DNA from: JBQTKD01 sp963703165
Lineage (GTDB): Bacteria; Actinomycetota; Actinomycetes; Sporichthyales; Sporichthyaceae
Assembly (NCBI GenBank): GCA_963703165.1
Contig: OY969798.1
Span: forward strand, 3,100,001-3,164,000
DNA: 64,000 bases
Direction: 5' to 3'
Shown: positions 1 to 7,750 of the stretch, in pieces
How positions within the stretch are numbered: the first letter of the stretch is position 1
How the letters are laid out: the number at the start of each line of letters is the position of its first letter
Program-made: the position numbers and the translations under genes
Notes under the pieces: generated by a model
Databases searched by the model: none
Told to the model about the DNA's origin: nothing
What the model saw: the letters and a program-made list of their open reading frames with translations, nothing else

Positions 1-414
1 TACGGCGGGCCGTGCATCGTCGTGGACTTCGGGACCGCGACCACCTTCGACGCGGTCAGCCTGCGCGGCGAGTACGTCGGCGGCGCGATCGCCCCGGGCA
101 TCGAGATCTCCACCGACGCCCTCGGCGCCAAGGGCGCGCAGCTGCGCAAGGTCGAACTGGTGCGGCCCCGCTCGGTCATCGGCAAGAGCACCGTCGAGGC
201 CATGCAGGCGGGCATCCTCTACGGCTTCGCGGGCCAGGTCGACGGCATCGTGGACCGCATGGCCGCCGAACTGTCCGAGGACCCCGACGCCGTCACCGTC
301 GTCGCCACCGGCGGCCTGGCGCCCATCGTCCTCGGCGAGGCAGGGACCATCGACAAGCACGAGCCCTGGCTGACCCTCATCGGTCTGCGCCTCATCTACG
401 AACGCAACACCTGA
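1..414 (+). CDS. coaX: Type III pantothenate kinase, C-terminal part (5' end outside window)
   Basis: CoaX phosphorylates pantothenate in the first step of coenzyme A synthesis. The reading frame is open from base 1 and ends at TGA 412-414, so only about the last 137 residues are present. Visible family marks are the acidic phosphate-binding stretch VVDFGTATTFD, the GGAIAPGI segment and the late ATGG glycine motif. In mycobacteria coaX lies two genes from lysS; here about 15.7 kb of other genes separate them. The family assignment is confident; the N-terminus cannot be checked. Confidence 0.93.
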   Translation, partial: YGGPCIVVDFGTATTFDAVSLRGEYVGGAIAPGIEISTDALGAKGAQLRKVELVRPRSVIGKSTVEAMQAGILYGFAGQVDGIVDRMAAELSEDPDAVTVVATGGLAPIVLGEAGTIDKHEPWLTLIGLRLIYERNT

Positions 415-452
415 TCGCTCGCGCCTCACCCGCGTCCCGGGATCTCGTCTTG

Positions 453-502
453 TGCCGGCGTGTGGGGGTATCAATCCGCTGCGATACGCCCACACGCCGG
501 CA
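453..502 (+). terminator. Near-perfect 20-bp inverted repeat downstream of coaX (family I)
   Basis: The arms 453-472 and 483-502 pair at 19 of 20 positions (left arm begins TGCCGGCGTGTGGG) around a 10-base loop. It starts 38 bp after the coaX stop, so it could end coaX transcription. No T-run follows, so it may instead be one of the palindromic repeats common in this window. Confidence 0.55.
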
Positions 503-624
503 GGAGTCGCAGCTATGGGCCCTGGACAGCGAGCGGTGGGCACGAGGTGACGGTGTCGATCGTTGGTCAGGTGGGACCGCGCTACGGTCAGGTCAACGCA
601 CTCTACGAGGGGATCAGCTTCACC

Positions 625-1080
625 ATGGCGCTCTGGAATCAGCTGAAGCAGAAGAGCACGGACATGTCCGCGCAGCTCAAGACCAAGTCCGGGCAGCTGA
701 AGAACAAGAACTTCTCCGAGGCGTCCATGGCGATGTGCGCGCTGATCGCGGCCGCCGACGGCAGCATCGACGCCGAGGAACGCCGCAAGGTCGCCGGACT
801 GATCACGTCCAACGACGTCCTGTCGATCTTCAAGCCGGACGATCTGCGCGAGCGCTTCGACCACTACTGCAACAAGCTCTCGGCGGACTTCGACTTCGGC
901 AAGGTCGAGGCCCTGCAGGCCCTGGGCAAGGTGAAGAAGAAGGACGTCGAGGCCCGCGCTGTCATCCAGATCGGCATCATCATCGGCGGCGCCGACGGGA
1001 ACTTCGACGACGCGGAGAAGCGCGCGGTCAAGGAGGCCTGCCACGCCGTCGGCATCGACCCCGCCGAGTTCGAGCTGTAG
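625..1080 (+). CDS. TerB-family protein (tellurite-resistance / DjlA-like helical domain)
   Basis: A 151-residue protein matching the TerB family, a small all-helical metal-binding domain linked to tellurite or stress resistance and membrane-associated complexes. Two acidic loops, AADGSIDAEE (about residues 49-58) and GADGNFDDAE (about 126-135), are the paired Asp-rich sites typical of the family. The start is the ATG at 625, preceded by GAGGGG; the open frame extends upstream through the coaX hairpin, but without family similarity. It stands alone on the plus strand; no other ter genes are in the window, so a specific tellurite role is not supported. Confidence 0.8.
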   Translation: MALWNQLKQKSTDMSAQLKTKSGQLKNKNFSEASMAMCALIAAADGSIDAEERRKVAGLITSNDVLSIFKPDDLRERFDHYCNKLSADFDFGKVEALQALGKVKKKDVEARAVIQIGIIIGGADGNFDDAEKRAVKEACHAVGIDPAEFEL

Positions 1081-1194
1081 GCCGTTCACTCCGGGCGCGT
1101 GAACTTCTCACCGGAGGGGCGCTCGACGCCCGGGATGCCCGTCGACCACCGATACTGACCTGACTTCCCGTCAGAACACGTCGGAAGGTCAGTC

Positions 1195-2103
1195 ATGGCC
1201 GAACGATCGCGCCCTTCCCTGCGGATGCGGCTCCTGTGCGCGTACCTCGGCCTTTCCCCGATGAAGCGCACCCTGGGCGACGTGCCGGCGACCGAGGCGG
1301 CGCGCCTGGAGAACCGGCGGCGGGGAGTGACCCTGCCCGCGGGTGACCTCCTGGGGACCCATGAGGTCACCGTCGACGACCACGACGGACTGACCTGCGT
1401 AAGCGTCGGCCCTCGGGATCGACGTGCCGGGCGAACGATCGTGTACGTCCCCGGCGGCGGGTACGTGAACCACCCGATCGCCGCGCACTGGGCCTTCATG
1501 GGTGCCCTCGCCACGGAGAACGACGCGTGCGTCGTGGCACCCCTGTATCCGTTGGCGCCGGAGGGGACCGCGGCGACGGTCGTCCCCGCCATGGTCGCCC
1601 TGCATCGCCGACTGAGCGCCGAGGCGGGGGCGCCGCCGGTGTGGGCCGGCGACTCCGCCGGCGCCGGGCTCGCTCTCGCGACCGCCCTGTGGCTACGGGA
1701 CCAGCAGGAGGCTCTGCCGGCGCATCTCGTACTCATCGCGCCCTGGCTGGACGTGGAGATGCGCCACCCGGACGTTGCCGCGATCCTCGACCGCGACCCC
1801 ATGCAGGACCTGCCCGGGTTGCGCTACGCCGGCGCGATGTGGGCCGGCGATCTCTCGCCCGCCGACCCACTGGTCAGCCCCGGCAACGGTGAACTCCACG
1901 GCCTCCCGCCGCTGACGGTGATCGGGGGGACCCGCGACATCCTGCACGCGGGCGCCCGGGATTTCGCCGAGCGCGCGAGCACCGCCGGGGTGGACGTCGT
2001 ATTGCTGGAAGCTCCCGGCGGCGTGCACTCGTTCCCGGTCATGCGTCGTCCGCCGGAGGCCGCCGAGGCGCGGCGGCTGATCAGGCAGCGGTTGGCCGCC
2101 TGA
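1195..2103 (+). CDS. Alpha/beta hydrolase (hormone-sensitive-lipase-like esterase)
   Basis: A 302-residue alpha/beta hydrolase of the HSL / steryl-acetyl-hydrolase type. It has an oxyanion-hole segment VYVPGGGYVNHP (a variant of HGGG), the nucleophile elbow GDSAGAG, an acid candidate in GGTRDILH and the catalytic His in GGVHSFPV near the C-terminus. It probably hydrolyses a small acyl or aryl ester; the substrate is unknown. The ATG at 1195 has GGAAGG about 8 bp upstream. The stop is 7 bp from the end of the convergent crotonase gene. No signal peptide is evident. Confidence 0.85.
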   Translation: MAERSRPSLRMRLLCAYLGLSPMKRTLGDVPATEAARLENRRRGVTLPAGDLLGTHEVTVDDHDGLTCVSVGPRDRRAGRTIVYVPGGGYVNHPIAAHWAFMGALATENDACVVAPLYPLAPEGTAATVVPAMVALHRRLSAEAGAPPVWAGDSAGAGLALATALWLRDQQEALPAHLVLIAPWLDVEMRHPDVAAILDRDPMQDLPGLRYAGAMWAGDLSPADPLVSPGNGELHGLPPLTVIGGTRDILHAGARDFAERASTAGVDVVLLEAPGGVHSFPVMRRPPEAAEARRLIRQRLAA

Positions 2104-2110
2104 CGCCGAC

Positions 2111-2926
2111 TCAGCCCTGCGGCGACTGCGCGCTCGGGAACTTCGGCGGTCGCTTCTCACGGTGCGAGGCGACGCCTTCGAGCACGTCGGCCTGGGTGAA
2201 GCCGATGAACTCCAGGGCCGCGGACAGGTCGAAGATCGGGGCGGCCTGGCGGTACCAGTAGTTGAGGCTGTGCTTGGTCCACCGCAACGCGTTCTGCGCC
2301 ATGCCGGCCATGTCGGTCGCGACGGCCAGGGCCCGTTCGTGGACCTCCTCGTCGTCCACGCACAACGAGACCAGGCCGATCCGCTCGGCCTCCTCGCCGG
2401 TGAGCGGCTGGCAGGTCAGCAGGTAGTACTTGGCCTTCGCCATCCCGCACAGCAGTGGCCAGCAGATCGCGGCGTGGTCACCGGCGGCGACGCCGAGCCG
2501 CGTGTGACCGTCGATGATCTTCGCCTTGCGGCCGACGATGGAGACGTCGGCGAGCAGGGCGGCCACCAGGCCGGCACCGACTGCGGGACCGTGCACGGCG
2601 CTCACGATCGGCTTCTCGCAGGCGAGAATGTTGAGCACGAGATCGCGCGCCTCGCGCATGATCCGATGGTGGTGCTCGGGCTCGTGGATGATCGCCTCGA
2701 TCATCTCGAAGCTGCCGCCGGCGGAGAAGCCCTTGCCCGCGCCACCGAGGATCGCGACCCGCGTCTCCGGGTCCCGGTCGATGTCACGCCAGACGTCGAC
2801 GATCTCCGTGTGTCCCGCCATCGTGACGGCGTTGAGGTGGGGGCCGTCCAGAGTGATCCGCAACACGCCGTCGGCGGGCCGGTCGAAGCGCATGGACGGG
2901 TAGGCGGCGGCGAAGTCGAAAGCCAT
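2111..2926 (-). CDS. Enoyl-CoA hydratase/isomerase family protein (atypical active site)
   Basis: A 271-residue crotonase-fold protein. The start is ATG at 2926, with GGAG just upstream; the open frame extends further only as a shadow of the upstream gene. The oxyanion-hole region reads GKGFSAGGSFEM and GPAVGAGLVAALLAD. Both glutamates used by classic hydratases are missing: the ELA position reads LVA, and the PE position lies in DGHTRLGVAAGDHA. A noncanonical hydratase, isomerase or hydrolase reaction on an acyl-CoA is therefore more likely. It is the last gene of a minus-strand operon with the SDR and the F420-type oxidoreductase (gaps about 32-34 bp), suggesting a side-chain or cyclic-acid degradation pathway. 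Confidence 0.85.
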   Translation of the reverse strand: MAFDFAAAYPSMRFDRPADGVLRITLDGPHLNAVTMAGHTEIVDVWRDIDRDPETRVAILGGAGKGFSAGGSFEMIEAIIHEPEHHHRIMREARDLVLNILACEKPIVSAVHGPAVGAGLVAALLADVSIVGRKAKIIDGHTRLGVAAGDHAAICWPLLCGMAKAKYYLLTCQPLTGEEAERIGLVSLCVDDEEVHERALAVATDMAGMAQNALRWTKHSLNYWYRQAAPIFDLSAALEFIGFTQADVLEGVASHREKRPPKFPSAQSPQG

Positions 2927-2958
2927 GGGGATCTCTCCGGAGGGGTCGGGCGGATGCG

Positions 2959-3999
2959 TCAGGCAGGGGAGTGGTCGCGCACCGCGCGGGCGATCTCGCC
3001 CCAGCGGTCGAGGTTCTGCGGGTTGCGCTCCAGGTCGTCGACGGTCAGGTACGAGATGACTCGCTCCGCCAGCCCGCCGTAGCGAGAGATGAGGGTGTCG
3101 GCGATGGAGTCCCACGGCCCGACGACGGCGAAGTGCTCGAGCATCTCGTCGGTGATCAGGGCCTCCATCCCGGCCATGTCGCCGGCACGCAGCAGGTCGC
3201 GCGCCTTCTCGGTGACGCCCTCGAAGCCGAGATCGGTGAACTGGTAGGCGTAGTTCGGGGTGGAGCCGTAGAAGCCGATCTGCTGCCGGGCGCGCGAGAC
3301 GAGGAACGCGCGCTCCTCGGGACTGTCCCCGGGCACGATGAAGACCGGGATCAGCAGGTCGACGTCGGACGCCGTGCGGCCTGCCTTCTCGGCGCCCACC
3401 GTCAGATCGGGGAGCAGGCGCGTGTTGATGTAGTTCATCGAGTGCAGCGGGTGGACCTGGATGCCGTCGGCGAACTCGCCGGCCATCTTGCACATCCACG
3501 GACCGACCGCGGAGACGTCGAGCTTGATGTTGCCGAACTCGTGTGCGGGCGGCAGCCAGGCCGGGGGCAGCAGGGTGAGGTCGAAGTGCGCGCTGTGGTG
3601 GTCGAGCTTGCCTTCCCGGCGGAACGCGGCCAGCACGTCGCGAACGGCGAGCAGGTAGTCCCGCATGCGGGGGCCGGGCGGGTCGTACGCGACCCCGTAG
3701 CGGCGCTCGATGTGTGCCTTGATCTGCGGGCCGAGACCCAGGCGGAACCGGCCGTCGGTGTTGCGGGCCAGCTCCCACGCCAGTGCGGACATGGTCATCG
3801 GGCTCACCGGGAAGGCCACGGCGATGCCGGTGGTGAAGTTGAGGGAGGGCGCGGCGCTCGCCGCGGCGGCCAGGCCCATCCACGGTGTCTGAGCCGTCTC
3901 GACGAACGTCATGCCGGTGAATCCGGCGCTCTCGACCTTCCGTGCGAGGTCGGCCGCGTCATCCCAGCGGATGGGGCTGACCATGACGTCGATCTGCAT
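2959..3999 (-). CDS. LLM-class (luciferase-like) F420-dependent oxidoreductase
   Basis: A 346-residue TIM-barrel protein of the luciferase-like monooxygenase superfamily, matching the actinobacterial F420-dependent subfamily (TIGR03617-like). Indicators are the N-terminal MQIDVMVSPIRWDDAADLA, the ARNTDGRFRLGLGPQ segment, and a C-terminal FAVVGPWDSIADTLISRYGG typical of these enzymes. Such proteins use reduced or oxidised F420 as hydride carrier; the substrate is unknown. The ATG has AAGGAG 7 bp upstream. It sits between an SDR and a crotonase in one operon, which suggests redox steps on CoA-linked or cyclic substrates. Confidence 0.88.
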   Translation of the reverse strand: MQIDVMVSPIRWDDAADLARKVESAGFTGMTFVETAQTPWMGLAAAASAAPSLNFTTGIAVAFPVSPMTMSALAWELARNTDGRFRLGLGPQIKAHIERRYGVAYDPPGPRMRDYLLAVRDVLAAFRREGKLDHHSAHFDLTLLPPAWLPPAHEFGNIKLDVSAVGPWMCKMAGEFADGIQVHPLHSMNYINTRLLPDLTVGAEKAGRTASDVDLLIPVFIVPGDSPEERAFLVSRARQQIGFYGSTPNYAYQFTDLGFEGVTEKARDLLRAGDMAGMEALITDEMLEHFAVVGPWDSIADTLISRYGGLAERVISYLTVDDLERNPQNLDRWGEIARAVRDHSPA

Positions 4000-4033
4000 C
4001 GGGTGCTCCTTCTGACGGACAATCAGAACAGGC

Positions 4034-4789
4034 TCAGGCCATGGTCAGGCCGCCGCTGACGGACAGCGTCTGGCCGGTGATGAAGTTGGCGTCGTCGGAG
4101 GCGAGGAACACGATCGCCGGGGCGATGTCGTCGGGGACGGCCAGGCGGCGCAACGGGATGGCCTTGGTGAGTGCGTCGACGAACTTCTCGCCGTTGCCCA
4201 GTTCGCCTGCCATGCCCCGGATCAGCGGGGTGTCGGTGGGTCCGGGGCAGACGACGTTCACGGTGATCTGGTGCTTGGCGACCTCACGGGCGACGCTCTT
4301 GGAGAAGGCGACGACCGCGCCTTTTGCCCCGGCGTAGATGGACTCCAGCGACGAGCCGACCCGTGCGGCATCCGAGGCCACGCAGACGATCCGGCCGTAC
4401 TTGCGCTCGATCATGTGCGGTAGCACGGCGTGGACCGTGTTGAGGGTGCCCTTGTAGTTGATCGCGATCACCTTCTCCCAGAACTCCGGGGTGGTGTCGA
4501 CGAAGGGCATGAACTTGTCCCAGCCCGCGACGTTCACCAGCACGCCGATCGGGCCGAGGTCGGACTCGGTCGATTCGACGGCCGCGCGCACCGCGTCGGT
4601 GTCGGCGACGTCCAGGCCGATACCGCGGTGCCCGGTGCCGGGAAGGGCCCCGGCGGTGCTCTGCGCGCGTTCGGCGTCCAGGTCGAGGATCACGACCCGA
4701 CGGCCCGCTGCCGCCAGGCGGTGACATGTCGCGGCACCGATGCCGCTCGCTCCGCCGGTGACCACGGCGACGTCCGGTGTCTGCGTCAT
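4034..4789 (-). CDS. Short-chain dehydrogenase/reductase
   Basis: A 251-residue classical SDR with the nucleotide-binding motif TGGASGIG near the N-terminus, the NVAG motif, the catalytic Ser region CVASDAARVG, and YAGAK (Tyr-x3-Lys). It resembles 2-hydroxycyclohexanecarboxyl-CoA or 3-hydroxyacyl-CoA dehydrogenases (VCPGPTDTPLI, TGQTLSVSGGLTMA), so a hydroxyacyl-CoA substrate is plausible. The ATG at 4789 is preceded by TTGGGGG. It is first in the minus-strand operon and is transcribed away from the TetR-hydratase fusion 52 bp away. Confidence 0.88.
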   Translation of the reverse strand: MTQTPDVAVVTGGASGIGAATCHRLAAAGRRVVILDLDAERAQSTAGALPGTGHRGIGLDVADTDAVRAAVESTESDLGPIGVLVNVAGWDKFMPFVDTTPEFWEKVIAINYKGTLNTVHAVLPHMIERKYGRIVCVASDAARVGSSLESIYAGAKGAVVAFSKSVAREVAKHQITVNVVCPGPTDTPLIRGMAGELGNGEKFVDALTKAIPLRRLAVPDDIAPAIVFLASDDANFITGQTLSVSGGLTMA

Positions 4790-4841
4790 TGCAGCCCCCA
4801 ACCTAGGTGAGATTAGGGGCAGCCTACGGTACGTTCGGGTG
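4790..4841. promoter_or_regulatory. Divergent promoter region between SDR operon and TetR-hydratase fusion
   Basis: This 52-bp gap must carry the promoters of both divergent units. It is less GC-rich than its surroundings and holds CCTAGGTGAGATTAGG (about 4802-4817), with CCTA/TAGG inverted ends and a possible minus-strand -10 (TAATCT). TetR-type regulators usually act on such divergent regions, so this is the likely operator, by position rather than by demonstrated match. Confidence 0.45.
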
Positions 4842-6182
4842 GTGACGTCCACCCGGGAGGCCGCCCTTCGTGCCGCGGCCGAGATCTTGGCCGAGGACGG
4901 CCTGGCGGCCTGCACGGTGGAACGGGTCGCGGCCGCGGTCGGGGTGAAGCCGGCGAGCATGTACCACCACTTCACCTCGCGCGACGCCTCCATCGGAGAG
5001 GTATTGGGGATCGGCGCGGAGGCGATCCGTCGCGAGATCGGCGAGGCCGTCGCGGCGGTGCCGACAGACCAGCCACTGCGCCGGATCGAGGCCGCTGCGC
5101 TCGCCCACATCAGGGCCGTCGACGCCCACCGTCCGTTCACCACCGCCTACGTGCGCAACGCCGATCACCTCCCCGCCAACCTGCGTGCGGCAGTGGCCGG
5201 GCCGCAGCGCGCCGTCGAGACGCTCTGGCGCAAGGTCCTCGCGGCGGCAGCGGCGGCGGGAACCTTCCCCGCGCACGTCGACCCCAAGGCGCTGCACCAG
5301 ATCGTGCTCGGGGTCGTCACGTCGACAGCTCTCCGTGAGCCCGGCAAGGGCGAGGGCGTGGACGCGGCGAGCCTCCTGATCGACCTGATCCGCGCCGCCG
5401 CGGTCGGCCCCGGTCGCGCGCCGGCCAACCTCGTCGAGGTGGAGACGGAGGGCCTCATCGGACGGATCCGGCTCGCCGGGCCACCGGTCAACTCCCTGAC
5501 GGGGGACCTGATCGCGGGCATCGACGCGGCGATCGAAGCGCTGCTGCGCAGCCCGGTCCGGGCGGTTGTGGTGGAGAGCGCGGTCGGCGGGGAGTTCTGC
5601 GCGGGCGCGGACCTCACCCTGCTGCGACAGTTGGACCCGGCGGGCTTCGACTCCTACCTGCGGATGTTGCGAGCCACCTTCGAGCGACTGGCCGGGGTGC
5701 CGTTCCCGACCATCGCCGTGATCGACGGTCCCGCGATGGGCTGCGGCCTGGAGCTTGCGATCGCCTGCACCTTCCGGGTGGCCACACCCCGGGCGCGCTT
5801 CGGGATCCCGGAGATCACGATGGGACTGAGCCCCGGTGCGGGCAGCACGCAGCGGCTGCCCGATCTGGTCGGACGTCAGGTTGCGCTGGATCTGGTGCTG
5901 TCCGGGCGCACCATGGAGGCCACCGAGGCGCACGTGACCGGGCTGGTGGACCGCCTCGAGGCCGACGCCGCCGCGGCCGCGGCCGGCTGGGCCGCCCAGC
6001 TGGCCCGGGCGCCGCGGGAGGTTCTGGCCGCCGCGCTGCGCAGCGTCCGAGCCGGGCGCTCGGACGACGGCGGTTCGACCGCGGAGCTGCGCGAGGCGGT
6101 GGCGCTGTTCGGGAGCCCGACGGCCACCGAAGGCGTGGAGGCACACGCCGCGAGCCTGGCCGCTCGCCGGGACAGGGCCTGA
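4842..6182 (+). CDS. TetR-family regulator fused to enoyl-CoA hydratase
   Basis: One uninterrupted frame of 446 residues joins two domains. Residues about 1-190 are a TetR-type regulator: a helix-turn-helix (CTVERVAAAVGVKPASMYHH) followed by a ligand-binding helical domain. Residues about 200-446 are a crotonase fold with the oxyanion segment GGEFCAGADL, GPAMGCGLELAIACTF and FGIPEITMGLSPGAGSTQRL. Both catalytic glutamates of classic enoyl-CoA hydratases are kept (GLELA and IPEIT). The start is GTG 4842 (GTG 4839 is possible). It is divergent from the SDR/F420/crotonase operon, so it could sense or turn over an acyl-CoA of the pathway it controls. I know of no standard family with this architecture; missing stops argue against two separate genes. 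Confidence 0.85.
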   Translation: MTSTREAALRAAAEILAEDGLAACTVERVAAAVGVKPASMYHHFTSRDASIGEVLGIGAEAIRREIGEAVAAVPTDQPLRRIEAAALAHIRAVDAHRPFTTAYVRNADHLPANLRAAVAGPQRAVETLWRKVLAAAAAAGTFPAHVDPKALHQIVLGVVTSTALREPGKGEGVDAASLLIDLIRAAAVGPGRAPANLVEVETEGLIGRIRLAGPPVNSLTGDLIAGIDAAIEALLRSPVRAVVVESAVGGEFCAGADLTLLRQLDPAGFDSYLRMLRATFERLAGVPFPTIAVIDGPAMGCGLELAIACTFRVATPRARFGIPEITMGLSPGAGSTQRLPDLVGRQVALDLVLSGRTMEATEAHVTGLVDRLEADAAAAAAGWAAQLARAPREVLAAALRSVRAGRSDDGGSTAELREAVALFGSPTATEGVEAHAASLAARRDRA

Positions 6183-6300
6183 GCCCCTGGGCACGCACGC
6201 CCGCCCGCGGGCCGGCACTGGACGCTCGGCACAAGCGGGGCGGACCGATTCTGTGCGCATGCGACGTTGCCCTGAAAATTGGTTGTCATAGCCTGAGCCG

Positions 6301-6588
6301 GTGCCCGACACCGACGTCGCTGCCTTTGCTCTCGACGAGCCGTGGATGCTGCATCCCCGGGTCGCCGTGCGTCCTGAGCGATTCGGCGCGCTCCTGTACA
6401 GCTTCGACACCCGTCGGCTGTCGTTCCTCAAGGAGCCTCTGCTACGCGCAGTCGTCGAAGGACTCGCGGCTGCGCCCACCGCTCGCGTGGCCTGCCGTGA
6501 CGCGGGGGTGTCGGAAGCTGAGCTCGCGGCCTACGCTGCGGCTCTGGCAACCCTCGCCGACACAGCGATGATCTGCCGTCGCGATTGA
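6301..6588 (+). CDS. mftB: Mycofactocin peptide chaperone MftB
   Basis: A 95-residue protein of the PqqD-like (RiPP recognition element) fold that binds the MftA precursor and presents it to MftC. The family signature is clear in EPWMLHPRVAVRPERFGALL and TRRLSFLKEPLL. The start is GTG 6301, just after an AT-rich stretch (AAAATTGGTTGTCATAG). It is not next to mftA: the alcohol dehydrogenase, MoxR, VWA and mftR genes lie between, and mftA and mftC are only 4 bp apart with no second mftB. It heads a plus-strand unit with the dehydrogenase 49 bp downstream. Confidence 0.9.
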   Translation: MPDTDVAAFALDEPWMLHPRVAVRPERFGALLYSFDTRRLSFLKEPLLRAVVEGLAAAPTARVACRDAGVSEAELAAYAAALATLADTAMICRRD

Positions 6589-6637
6589 ACCGCCTCGCCC
6601 GCACCACCGACCGCAACTCGATGAAGAGGAGCACCCG

Positions 6638-7750
6638 TTGAAGACCAAGGCCGCAGTTGTTGTCGAAGCCGGCAAGCAGATCGAGATCGAGGAGTTGGAG
6701 CTCGCGAAGCCCCGGGACGGCGAGGTCCTGATTCGCTACACCCACGCCGGGCTCTGCCACTCCGACATCCACGTCGCCCACGGCGACCTGCCCGCCCGTC
6801 TGCCGATGGTGCTGGGCCACGAGGGCGCGGGGATCATCGAAGAGGTCGGCCCGGGCGTCACCCGGGTCAAGCCGGGCGACAAGGTCGTCTGCTCGTTCAT
6901 CCCGAACTGCGGTCACTGTCGGTGGTGCGCCACCGGTCGTCAGTCGATCTGCGACATGGGCGCGACGATCCTCGAGGGCTACCTGCCGGGCGAGCACTTC
7001 CCGATGACCGGCCCGCGCGGCCAGTACGGGAACATGTGCATGATCGGCACGTTCAGCCAGTACAACGTCATCCACCAGAACTCCGCAGTGAAGGTCGACG
7101 ACGACATCCCGTTGGAGAAGGCCGTGCTCGTCGGCTGCGGCGTGCCGACCGGGTGGGGCTCCGCGGTCAACACCGCGGACGTGCAGCCGGGCGAGACGGT
7201 CCTGGTCGTGGGCGTCGGCGGTATCGGCATCAACGCGGTGCAGGGCGCCCGGTACGCCGGCGCCAAGAATGTCATCGCCGTCGACCCGCTGGAGAACAAG
7301 CGGGAGAAGGCCCTCGAGCTCGGCGCCACCCACGCGGTCGCGACCTCCGAGGAGGCCATGGAGCTGGCGATGGACCTGACCCGCGGCGTCGGTGCGGACA
7401 AGGGCATCATCACCACCGACCTGGTGACGGAGCCTCAGGTCACCTCGACCTTCCACTCCGTCAGCAAGGGCGGCATGGTCGTCATCACCGGCCTGAACAA
7501 GCTGGACCTGAACAACATCCAGCTCCCGGCGGCGCTGCTCACCCTGTTCCGTAAGACCGTCAAGGGCTCGCTGTTCGGTGACTGCAACCCGACCACCGAC
7601 ATCCCGAAGATCCTCGGTCTCTACCAGTCCGGGGACATCAAGCTCGACGAGATCATCACCCGCACGTACAAGCTCGAAGAGGTCAACGAGGGCTACGACG
7701 ACCTGCTGGCAGGCAAGAATGTTCGCGGCGTCATGGTGCACGAGCACTGA
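6638..7750 (+). CDS. NDMA-dependent (mycofactocin-associated) zinc alcohol dehydrogenase
   Basis: A 370-residue medium-chain alcohol dehydrogenase of the class with tightly held NAD(H), assayed with the artificial acceptor NDMA and linked to mycofactocin clusters. It shows the catalytic zinc ligand region GLCHSDIH, GHEGAGIIEEVG, a structural-zinc cluster CGHCRWCATGRQSIC and the NAD-binding GVGGIGIN. The start is TTG 6638 with GAGGAG upstream. It oxidises an unknown alcohol; mycofactocin is the presumed electron acceptor that re-oxidises the bound cofactor. It overlaps the MoxR start by one base, so the two are probably co-translated. Confidence 0.92.
   Translation: MKTKAAVVVEAGKQIEIEELELAKPRDGEVLIRYTHAGLCHSDIHVAHGDLPARLPMVLGHEGAGIIEEVGPGVTRVKPGDKVVCSFIPNCGHCRWCATGRQSICDMGATILEGYLPGEHFPMTGPRGQYGNMCMIGTFSQYNVIHQNSAVKVDDDIPLEKAVLVGCGVPTGWGSAVNTADVQPGETVLVVGVGGIGINAVQGARYAGAKNVIAVDPLENKREKALELGATHAVATSEEAMELAMDLTRGVGADKGIITTDLVTEPQVTSTFHSVSKGGMVVITGLNKLDLNNIQLPAALLTLFRKTVKGSLFGDCNPTTDIPKILGLYQSGDIKLDEIITRTYKLEEVNEGYDDLLAGKNVRGVMVHEH

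Noticed and set aside
2111..3883. 590-residue minus-strand frame joining the crotonase gene to upstream sequence
   Set aside because: The first half is an Arg/Pro-rich shadow of the F420-type oxidoreductase gene. The crotonase family start and a ribosome site are at 2926.
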